Assembly (NCBI GenBank): GCA_023430945.1
Contig: JAEYYE010000195.1
Coordinates: 1-7,848, forward strand
Source: Bacteroidota bacterium
GTDB lineage: Bacteria > Bacteroidota > Bacteroidia > Flavobacteriales_F > PHOS-HE28
DNA length: 7,848 nucleotides
Direction of reading: 5' to 3'
The stretch's first letter is position 1. Each line of letters begins with the position of its first letter. The translations under genes and the position numbers were made by a program. Shown in pieces: positions 1 through 5,709 of the stretch. The notes beneath the pieces were generated by a model that was not told the origin of the DNA, ran no database searches, and was given only the letters and a program-made list of their open reading frames with translations.

Positions 1-1
1 G

Positions 2-844
2 CACGGGATCAAGGCTGATGGTGTGATCGGCCGGTCATTCCTCGATGCATTGAACATAACCCCGGCCGATCGCGTGATAACGCTTGTGGTGAACATGGAG
101 CGGCTTCGCTGGATGCCGGAAGAACTCGGCCAGCCGTACATCGGGATCAACATTCCCGATTACGAACTGAAATTGATCGAAGATGACGAAGTGGCGATGG
201 AGATGGAAGTGGTCGTCGGCACATCGGCCGATCGCACCGTGATCTTCAGCGATACGATCACCTACATGGTCTTCAGTCCGACATGGACACTTCCTGAAAG
301 CATCGTGCAGAACGAGATCCTTCCGGAAATGGAGAAGAATGAGGAATACCTCACCGAGAAGAACATGGAGATCGTGGGCGGCACTGAAGAAAAGCCGATC
401 ATCCGGCAATTACCAGGGCCGGACAATGCGCTGGGTCGTGTGAAGTTCATGTTCCCGAATTCATACAGCATCTACCTGCACGATACTCCGGCGAAAGGAT
501 TGTTCAGCCGCGAAGAACGCGCGTTCAGCCACGGTTGTATTCGTGTGAGCAGGCCGAAGGACCTCGCGCTCTATCTGCTGAAGGATGATGAGGAATGGAC
601 CGAAGAGCGGATCGAAGCAGCGATGGATTCCACCGAAGAAGTGCAGGTGGGTCTGAAGAACAGAATGCCCGTGATCATCACCTATTTCACCGCGTGGGTG
701 GATCGCGCTGGAACGCTTCAAATGCGCAACGACATCTATGGCCACGATGCACGGCTCGCGAAGGAACTGTTCTGGATGAACAACGATCGGCAGCAGCCGA
801 TCGCCAGTGTACCGGAAAAGACTACCGATCGATCCGCTCCGTAA
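2..844 (+). CDS. L,D-transpeptidase, YcbB/YkuD family (5' end outside window)
   Basis: Only the C-terminal part, 280 residues, is visible. The frame is open to the left edge, and the first residues (HGIKADGVIGRSFLDALN) read like the end of a peptidoglycan-binding domain, so the gene starts upstream; the GTG at 23 is internal. Next comes the YcbB-type stretch VNMERLRWMP, then NIPDYEL, then the YkuD catalytic motif SHGCIRV, with His at codon 530-532 and the catalytic Cys at 536-538. Enzymes of this family make 3-3 cross-links in peptidoglycan, or attach proteins to it, in the periplasm; the signal peptide would lie outside the window. All core catalytic residues that can be checked are intact. 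It stops with TAA and overlaps the converging glycosyltransferase gene by 23 bp, leaving no room for a terminator between them. Family assignment is firm; the exact in vivo role is not shown. Confidence 0.93.
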   Translation, partial: HGIKADGVIGRSFLDALNITPADRVITLVVNMERLRWMPEELGQPYIGINIPDYELKLIEDDEVAMEMEVVVGTSADRTVIFSDTITYMVFSPTWTLPESIVQNEILPEMEKNEEYLTEKNMEIVGGTEEKPIIRQLPGPDNALGRVKFMFPNSYSIYLHDTPAKGLFSREERAFSHGCIRVSRPKDLALYLLKDDEEWTEERIEAAMDSTEEVQVGLKNRMPVIITYFTAWVDRAGTLQMRNDIYGHDARLAKELFWMNNDRQQPIASVPEKTTDRSAP

Positions 845-1778
845 CGCGGTAATTGTTGCGCAGCGGTGAGTTGCGGCCGACCAGTTCGGCGACGAAACCC
901 ATGGTGAAAAGCTGCACACCGATGATCATCGCTGTGAGCGCGACATAGAAGAGCGCTTGGTTCGCTACCAATGGCGCGGGTCTTTCCAGAATGAAGATGT
1001 GCCAGATCTTGCTGCCGACGAGCCATGCTGTGGCAAGAAGGCCGAGCATGAACATCAATGTTCCGAGCGATCCGAAGAAGTGCATCGGTTTTCCACCGAA
1101 ACGGGAAACGAAACTTATCGTGAGCAGATCGAGGAAACCGTTCATGAACCGATCCATCCCGAATTTGGTCTTTCCATATTTCCGCGGATGGTGCTTCACC
1201 ACCTTCTCGCCGATCCTATGGAAACCCTCCTTCTTCGCCATGAACGGGATGTAGCGGTGCATCTCGCCATACACCTCGATCGATTTCACGACATCGCGTT
1301 TGTACGCCTTCAATCCACAATTGAAATCGTGCAATTTCACACCGCTCAATTTGCGCGTGGCCCAATTGTAAAGCTTCGTCGGTACGGTCTTGCTGATCGG
1401 ATCATGGCGTTTCTTCTTCCAGCCGCTCACCAGATCGAACCGATCTTCTGCGATCATGCGGTATAGTTCCGGCACTTCCTCCGGATCGTCCTGCAGATCG
1501 GCATCCATGGTGATCACCACATTCCCTTTCGCGGTGCGAAAACCTTCGTTCAACGCGGGGCTTTTGCCGTAATTCCTTCCGAACCGGATCCCTTTCACGC
1601 GATGGCTTTGTGAAGCAAGTTCCTTGATCTTGTCCCACGATCCATCGCGGCTGCCATCATCCACCAGGATGATCTCGTAGCTCACGCCCATTTCGCCGAT
1701 CACCTGGTGCAGCCGCTGCACAAGCACCGGAAGCGACTCGCGCTCATTGAGCAACGGCACCACGATCGAAAGGTCCAT
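822..1778 (-). CDS. Family 2 glycosyltransferase, dolichol-phosphate-mannose-synthase-like, membrane anchored
   Basis: 318 residues with the GT-A fold order of family 2 enzymes. The N-terminal strand is MDLSIVVPLLNE, followed by the nucleotide-binding motif VDDGSRDGS (D40, D41), the metal-binding DAD at 92-94 followed by LQDDP, then FNCGLKAYKRDV (152-163) and the HHPRKYGKTKFG segment (196-207). Two hydrophobic segments at about 233-255 and 274-298 anchor the C-terminus in the membrane. This layout is that of DPM1/GtrB-like enzymes, which move a sugar from a nucleotide sugar to a polyprenyl phosphate or a similar lipid at the inner leaflet. The sugar and acceptor cannot be read from sequence. 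ATG start at 1776-1778; TAG stop. A TATCCTTG word (one mismatch to TAnnTTTG) lies at 1783-1790, so close to the ATG that a transcript from it would be almost leaderless. Confidence 0.93.
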   Translation of the reverse strand: MDLSIVVPLLNERESLPVLVQRLHQVIGEMGVSYEIILVDDGSRDGSWDKIKELASQSHRVKGIRFGRNYGKSPALNEGFRTAKGNVVITMDADLQDDPEEVPELYRMIAEDRFDLVSGWKKKRHDPISKTVPTKLYNWATRKLSGVKLHDFNCGLKAYKRDVVKSIEVYGEMHRYIPFMAKKEGFHRIGEKVVKHHPRKYGKTKFGMDRFMNGFLDLLTISFVSRFGGKPMHFFGSLGTLMFMLGLLATAWLVGSKIWHIFILERPAPLVANQALFYVALTAMIIGVQLFTMGFVAELVGRNSPLRNNYRVTERIDR

Positions 1779-1800
1779 GATGCAAGGATAGCGGAAGTTC

Positions 1801-1821
1801 GGGATCGATGAAAATCGACCC
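1801..1821 (-). terminator. Candidate hairpin after the repeat-protein gene
   Basis: Seven bases beyond the stop codon of the minus-strand repeat-protein gene there is a compact stem. GGG (1801-1803) pairs with CCC (1819-1821), and TCGAT (1805-1809) pairs with ATCGA (1814-1818). One base (1804) is bulged and the loop has four bases. Its place fits a 3' end stem, but no T-run follows it on the minus strand, so intrinsic termination is uncertain. It lies in the only gap (49 bp) before the glycosyltransferase gene and could equally be part of that gene's leader on the DNA level. Confidence 0.3.
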
Positions 1822-1827
1822 AGCTGA

Positions 1828-3396
1828 TCACAACTTCACGAATCTGGTCATGGAAGCTGCCCCAGCACCTATCGCGTGTACGTAGTACACACCAGCGGGA
1901 AGATCTTCAGTGGAAATAAGAATCTTGTGTTCACCGACGGGCATATTCTTGTTCACGATATCCATGATCAACTGCCCGGTGGAGTTGACGATCTGGATCA
2001 CCGTGAAAGATGGATCATCGATCGCAAGGCTGATGGTAAGACCATCGATCACCGGATTTGGATGCAAGAAGATCGAAAGATCTTCACTGGTCTCAATTAT
2101 CGCAGTGGGATCGGTAGCAAGTTTAACAACCCACAGATCATATCCGGGGAACAGACTTGTAACATCACCATCATCGGAATTGGAGAAACCAACAACTACA
2201 TACCCGCCATCGAGGGAACTGCACATGCCGCCTACCCGATCATCCGCAGAGCCACCCATGGCCTTCTCCCATAATAGGGTACCATATTGATCAAGTCTCA
2301 CTACCCATTGATCGAACCATCCTCCGTTGTAATTGGTAATATCCCCGCTGCTCGAGTTCGTTGATCCGGCAATTATATAGCCCCCGTCGCCGGTCTGTTC
2401 AATGGTACGGGGACCGTCACTGCTGGGACCACCGTAGGTCTTTTGCCATTCTATTTCACCATTTCCCAAAAGTTTAACTACCCAATAATCGCTGCTGCCT
2501 TGGTTCTGGTCCACATCACCGTCGCTGGAAGTGGTACTGCCTGAAACTATGTATCCCCCATCGTTTGTCTGTTGAATCGAACTGGCACCATCCTCCCCTG
2601 ATCCTCCCATTGACCTCTGCCATTCGATCGCACCAGCGCCATCCAGCTTCAGTACCCACATATCCCAATCACCAAGATACTCGGTTACGTCCCCGTCGGT
2701 GGAGCGTGTGGAGCCCGCTACAATGAAGCCACCGTCACTGGTTTGCTGGAACGAGAAAGCAGCCTCACTATCGGATCCCCCATAAGATCGTTCCCATTCT
2801 ATCTCACCACTTGCATCAAGCTTCACGACCCATGTATCCTGCTGTCCATGGCTCATAGACACGTCCCCATCATTGGATTCGGTCCAACCTACTACTATAT
2901 ATCCACCTTCATAGGTCTGTAGAATGGAGCTACCGCTTTCAGCAGCGGTTCCTCCCAAGGATCTTTGCCATTGAAGATCTCCATCGGCATCCAGCTTCAC
3001 TACCCAGATATCACTTTGACCATAATACCCAGTTATGTCGCCATCAGAAGAGGTAGTAATTCCTGCTATAATATAGCCATCATCAGTGGTCTATTGAACG
3101 GAATGAGCCTTGTCGATGCCGGAGCCTCCGTATGTTCGATCCCATTGAAAATCACCGTCAGAATCGACCTTTATGATATAATAGTCCCAACTATCAGACC
3201 CTGTGAAAGTTGCGCCTGCTAAAACGTATCCACCATTGGTTGTTCGATACACTGAATGGCCCTCCTGGTCCATCGAAGTCCCAAAACAAGTTTGCCATTC
3301 GATATCGGGAGAGATTTGTGCAGAGCAAATGCGCGCGAATGCTACTAAAGAGATCATAACTACAGTAATTCTCATGGGGCTGAAAAGTTGATCCAT
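1828..3396 (-). pseudogene. Secreted beta-propeller-type repeat protein with T9SS sorting domain, interrupted by one in-frame TAG
   Basis: Read through, this is a 522-codon frame. A first ATG at 3394-3396 (or a better placed one at 3373-3375) gives a signal peptide, MRITVVMISLVAFARICSA, with likely cleavage before QISP. Seven repeats of about 58 residues follow (32-426), each with W(Q/E)R..GG, QT.DGGY(I/V)..G, SSDGDV and WVVKLD motifs. Residues 443-522 (FLHPNP, then LPAGVYYVHAIG, ending TRFVKL) match a type A T9SS C-terminal sorting domain, so the intact protein would be exported across the outer membrane and held on the surface or released. Codon 102 (3091-3093) is TAG in the same frame, splitting the gene into a 101-codon 5' part (3091-3396) and a 3' part without its own signal peptide (1828-3090). 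The only early restart codon there is a GTG at 2998-3000 inside a repeat, which is not credible. No other stop or frame change is seen, so the lesion is recent, a sequencing error, or read through. The ligand or role is unknown. Confidence 0.85.
2119..3303 (-). repeat. Seven tandem protein repeats of about 58 residues (about 174 bp period)
   Basis: Residue limits in the read-through protein are 32-82 (short, 51 residues, lacking the DGD segment), 83-140, 141-198, 199-256, 257-314, 315-373 (59) and 374-426. The consensus is roughly I-E-W-Q-R-S-x-G-G-S, seven variable residues, then S-I-Q-Q-T-x-D-G-G-Y-I-V-x-G-S-T, S-S-D-G-D-V and W-V-V-K-L-D. Seven four-strand-sized units suggest a seven-bladed propeller; this is inferred from repeat number and length. 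The DGD motifs could bind calcium, which is also inference. The repeats are clearly diverged at DNA level, so they were not freshly duplicated. Confidence 0.85.
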
Positions 3397-3429
3397 CGGG
3401 TCTACTTGATACGGAACAAATAGACCCGA
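3396..3429. promoter_or_regulatory. Perfect 9 bp inverted repeat touching the repeat-protein start codon
   Basis: TCGGGTCTA at 3396-3404 is the exact reverse complement of TAGACCCGA at 3421-3429, with 16 bases between them. On the minus strand the last stem base is the A of the first possible ATG. In RNA this would form a hairpin at the translation start of the repeat-protein gene; in DNA it could be an operator for a dimeric regulator. A TATATTTA word (minus strand, 3436-3443, one mismatch to TAnnTTTG) would place the transcript start at about 3430, making the hairpin the very 5' end of the mRNA. A second possible -7 word, TCTATTTG, overlaps the repeat at 3417-3424. Which promoter is used cannot be told from the sequence. 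Confidence 0.5.
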
Positions 3430-3502
3430 CGCGGCTAAATATAGTCTCGAGGCGGATTGAAATTAACATAATTTTATCAACAATTCACCGAAGCCCTTTG
3501 AT

Positions 3503-3510
3503 TACCTTTG
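3503..3510 (+). promoter_or_regulatory. Bacteroidota-type -7 promoter element of ffs
   Basis: TACCTTTG fits the TAnnTTTG element known for the main sigma factor of Bacteroidota. It lies five bases before G3515, the first base of the terminal stem of the SRP RNA, which is the distance expected for transcription start there. I see no convincing -33 TTTG or TTG at the usual 19-21 bp distance. Confidence 0.75.
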
Positions 3511-3514
3511 CACC

Positions 3515-3612
3515 GGGACAAGTCCTGTACGACCAGCTCCCGCTGAATCCCCCAGGTCCGGAAGGAAGCAAGGGCAGGCGGTCGTAGCGGTGCGATGCGG
3601 GTCGCTTGTCCC
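3515..3612 (+). ncRNA. ffs: Signal recognition particle RNA, small bacterial (4.5S) type
   Basis: The hallmark GGTCCGGAAGGAAGCA lies at 3555-3570. It holds the GGAA tetraloop (3560-3563), closed by TCC/GGA, and the AGCA side of the symmetric loop that binds the Ffh M domain. TACGACC (3528-3534) pairs with GGTCGTA (3580-3586), and the terminal stem GGGACAAG (3515-3522) pairs with CTTGTCCC (3605-3612). This gives a hairpin RNA of about 98 nt without an Alu domain, the form usual in Gram-negative bacteria. The RNA joins Ffh to target nascent membrane and secreted proteins to the Sec translocon through FtsY. It has its own promoter element just upstream and a T8 run just after the terminal stem. 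Ends are set by the stem and could differ by a few bases. Confidence 0.95.
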
Positions 3613-3622
3613 ACTTTTTTTT
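3605..3622 (+). terminator. Intrinsic terminator of ffs
   Basis: The 3' arm of the terminal SRP RNA stem (3605-3612) is followed after two bases by eight T residues (3615-3622). The terminal stem of the RNA thus doubles as the terminator hairpin. Confidence 0.8.
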
Positions 3623-3703
3623 GCCCTCATCCGATCCGATCAACGAACATGGCCACGTTGAAGATCCGTCCTGAGTGACTTGACCGCTGGAAGAACGGGC
3701 GGC

Positions 3704-3711
3704 TACTTTCG
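3704..3711 (+). promoter_or_regulatory. Candidate -7 element before the FtsB-like gene
   Basis: TACTTTCG has one mismatch to TAnnTTTG. A start six or seven bases further on would fall at about the GTG at 3718, giving a leaderless or nearly leaderless mRNA. This rests on one short match and no -33 element is clear. Confidence 0.3.
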
Positions 3712-4023
3712 TTGCCGGTGAAACTCCTGCACCGCATACCTTCTCCGCTTCGCAACCGTTATTCGGTGGCAGCGATCGCTTTGATCGCGTGGATCACCAT
3801 CTTCGATCGGAATGATGCCTGGACGACCTTCAAGAACCGGCGTGAACTTTCGCGCATGCGCGATCAGCATGAATGGTATCAGGCGGAGATCGCGCGAACA
3901 CGGGAACAGCTGCACGAACTTTCCAGCAATAAACGGTTGCTGGAGAAATTCGCCCGAGAACGTTATCTCATGAAACGCGAGAACGAGGACATCTTCGTAC
4001 TCGTTCCAGAAAAAAGGAAATGA
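3712..4023 (+). CDS. FtsB/DivIC-like septum formation initiator protein
   Basis: About 103 residues. One membrane segment (about 18-32, YSVAAIALIAWITIF) follows a short basic N-terminus. A coiled coil (about 40-80, RELSRMRDQHEWYQAEIARTREQLHELSSNKRLLEKF) comes next, then the family's short C-terminal motif ARERYLMKRENEDIFVLVPE. Proteins of this kind are bitopic and join FtsL/FtsQ-type partners to activate septal peptidoglycan synthesis at the division site. There is no in-frame ATG: a TGA at 3676-3678 closes the frame upstream, leaving TTG at 3712 or GTG at 3718 as starts. GTG gives a 101-residue protein and fits the -7-like element better. Its TGA overlaps the ATG of the DinB gene by the classic ATGA, so the two are probably translated together. 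The family is clear; FtsB versus DivIC naming is not. Confidence 0.88.
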   Translation: MPVKLLHRIPSPLRNRYSVAAIALIAWITIFDRNDAWTTFKNRRELSRMRDQHEWYQAEIARTREQLHELSSNKRLLEKFARERYLMKRENEDIFVLVPEKRK

Positions 4024-4565
4024 GAAGGATCGAGCGGCCCGCGGCCGATGAGATGATCGCGTACTTCCAGCGCTATAGTGCGCAGGCCAAAGGCGAGCAC
4101 CTGATCGAAGCATTGCAGAACGCTTCGGAATTGCTTTGGGACGTGGTGGCGCGGATACCCACCGGTCATGCCGATCACCGCTATGCGCCCGGGAAGTGGA
4201 GCATCAAGGAGATCTTCCAGCACCTGATCGATACCGAGCGCGTGTTCAGTTATCGTGCGATGTGCTTTTCACGCAACGAGGTGATCGGATTGCCGGGGTT
4301 TGATGAGGATACATACATCGAGAACGCGGATACCGGGCAACGGGAACTTCACCAGATCCTGCGCGAGCACGATGTGGTGCGACAGAGTACGATCGAACTC
4401 TTCAATGGGATGAGCGATCGCATGTTGCTTCGAACCGGCGTTGCCAACGGCAACCGGATCAGTGTACGCGCGATCGGCTGGACGATCGCCGGGCATGTGC
4501 TGCATCACCTGCAGGTCATCGATCAACGATACCTGGTGCGCGCGGCCGATCGGTCGCATACCTGA
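4020..4565 (+). CDS. DinB-family protein (putative metal-dependent four-helix-bundle protein)
   Basis: 181 residues. Features of the DinB/YfiT superfamily are the helix with WSIKEIFQHLIDTERVF (60-76), which gives the first metal ligand His68, and the C-terminal helix GHVLHHLQVI (158-167) with His159 and His163 in an H-x3-H arrangement. The WSIKEI...HLIDTE pattern is common among Bacteroidota members. Family members include thiol transferases and stress-linked proteins, but most have no known substrate, so no reaction is assigned. ATG at 4020 overlaps the stop of the division-protein gene by four bases, a sign of one operon, though a shared function is not implied. The last 50 bp overlap the 3' end of the converging binding-protein gene. 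The last dozen or so residues look like a non-conserved tail. Confidence 0.87.
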   Translation: MRRIERPAADEMIAYFQRYSAQAKGEHLIEALQNASELLWDVVARIPTGHADHRYAPGKWSIKEIFQHLIDTERVFSYRAMCFSRNEVIGLPGFDEDTYIENADTGQRELHQILREHDVVRQSTIELFNGMSDRMLLRTGVANGNRISVRAIGWTIAGHVLHHLQVIDQRYLVRAADRSHT

Positions 4566-5709
4566 CCGGCTGCAATGGCTTGAAATACCGGAATTCCACC
4601 GCACCCGTATCGCGCGGATGGAAGATGTTCTGCAGATCGGATAGCACGATATCCGGTTCGAGGATCGCCTGGCCGAACAGGTCGGTGAGCGCCGTGTTCC
4701 CATGGAAACCGCCCATGTTCACCGCCGGGATCCTGGCCAGGCGCGGTTCCCCGGCGGAAAGTGTGAAGGCCGTGATGCTGTCCATGGTGGAAAGTATCAT
4801 CCCGAAATGATCCGATCGCCGCACCTTGTGAAGTACGCTCTCCAGATCAAGTGTGAGGTTCCCTTCTGCCTGATGATCGGCCAGCGCATAGGCAGCGCCG
4901 GCATCGGTGATCAGTTTCGCCATGTAACTGTTGGCCGGCGGGGCGAACCACTGCCCCTGCCAGCTGCTGGCGAAGAACACCACAGGCGTATCCACGTATT
5001 GCGCTGATGCGGCAGCGGCCGTGCGATAACGCCCCTCGATCCGATCGAATAGCCGGTCCGCATGTTCTTCATCCCGGAAAAGAACGCCGAAGAATTTCAG
5101 CCATTCCGCACGTCCCAAAGGATGCTCTTCGAGATACTCCGTTACATTGATCACCGGGACCGTGGATCCACCGCGCAAATTCCTGCCGAAGGGATGATCG
5201 AAGATGGCCTGCGGCTTGATCGCATGGATCTGTTCCTGGTCCAGGCCTTCCGCAGTTCCCACATCCCGGATCGAGCCCTGGGCAACACGTGCGGCGATCG
5301 AGCGATCGAACAGATCACCGGCATGCACCACTCCGTGGATCAGATCCTCCTTTTCCAATGCGCTGAAGAACGGCAGTTGCGTGGTGGAAGCGACCACGAC
5401 CTCCCTGAGGTGCGGGATCGGCTGGACCCCGCTCATGGGATCTCCCCCGATCAAATAGATCCCCACGGTATCCGTCCGCCCGCCCGCACCAAAACAGATC
5501 AACAGCCGCGCATCTCCCTTCTTCATGATCTGGAAGGATCGGGCGTAACTGTTGGCCACCGGTACCCAATCCGCATAGGGATCGGCTTGTTGCGTGGTGG
5601 AGCAACGTTGAAAGAGGATCAGGGCCGGTATCGCCAAAAGAGCAATGCGGCGGGAAATGAAGAAGCCTCTCCATCCGTGGATGAAGAGGCTTTCGATCAG
5701 GTTATGCAT
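4516..5709 (-). CDS. ABC transporter periplasmic substrate-binding protein, BtuF/FepB-like
   Basis: 397 residues as an open frame. A hydrophobic segment (22-34) ends in LFQRC, so Cys36 could be a lipid-anchored first residue, although Arg just before it is unusual for a lipobox. The body follows the Bacteroidota class III binding proteins: ARSFQIMKKG, then YLIGGD, then IPHLREVVVASTTQLPFFSALE (98-119), IRDVGTAEGLDQEQI (147-161), and EYLEEHPLGRAEWLKFFGVLF (191-211). Such proteins deliver cobalamin, siderophores or heme to an inner-membrane ABC importer; the ligand is unknown here. No permease or ATPase gene lies in this window. The first ATG (5707-5709) shares one base with the pckA stop (TAATG), and no other ATG lies before Cys36. 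The first residues are encoded by a terminator-like hairpin, so the real start may lie further in. The 3' end overlaps the DinB gene by 50 bp. Confidence 0.87.
   Translation of the reverse strand: MHNLIESLFIHGWRGFFISRRIALLAIPALILFQRCSTTQQADPYADWVPVANSYARSFQIMKKGDARLLICFGAGGRTDTVGIYLIGGDPMSGVQPIPHLREVVVASTTQLPFFSALEKEDLIHGVVHAGDLFDRSIAARVAQGSIRDVGTAEGLDQEQIHAIKPQAIFDHPFGRNLRGGSTVPVINVTEYLEEHPLGRAEWLKFFGVLFRDEEHADRLFDRIEGRYRTAAAASAQYVDTPVVFFASSWQGQWFAPPANSYMAKLITDAGAAYALADHQAEGNLTLDLESVLHKVRRSDHFGMILSTMDSITAFTLSAGEPRLARIPAVNMGGFHGNTALTDLFGQAILEPDIVLSDLQNIFHPRDTGAVEFRYFKPLQPVRYATDRPRAPGIVDR
5662..5693 (-). terminator. Terminator-like hairpin after pckA, inside the start of the binding-protein gene
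   Basis: GAAGCCTCT (5662-5670) pairs with AGAGGCTTT (5685-5693) over nine positions, one of them G-T. Inside it CATC (5672-5675) pairs with GATG (5680-5683) around a four-base loop, beyond a single mismatch. On the minus strand the stem starts 15 bases beyond the pckA stop, the usual place for a terminator, and is followed by TTCATTTCCC, which is T-rich but not a clean T-run. It could reduce transcription from the strongly expressed pckA into the binding-protein gene. Confidence 0.55.

Noticed and set aside
3091..3093. TAG as a sense codon throughout this genome
   Set aside because: The glycosyltransferase and DUF423 genes both end in TAG at the normal family length, so TAG works as a stop here; general recoding is unlikely.
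3001..3100. Frameshift rather than nonsense in the repeat gene
   Set aside because: The frames on both sides of the stop are the same modulo 3, and the peptide across it aligns with the repeat consensus without a gap.
2119..3303. CRISPR array or tandem DNA repeat
   Set aside because: The 174 bp period is protein coding, the units are diverged at DNA level, and there is no short identical repeat with unique spacers.
3649..3678. Nine-codon frame (MATLKIRPE) between ffs and the FtsB-like gene
   Set aside because: Too short to support, with no ribosome site or run of regulatory codons. It only shows that the FtsB frame is closed upstream.
3397..3711. tRNA or riboswitch in the gene-free stretch
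   Set aside because: No cloverleaf or known aptamer core seen; the stretch is explained by the inverted repeat, promoter element, SRP RNA and terminator, plus an 89 bp leader without clear structure.
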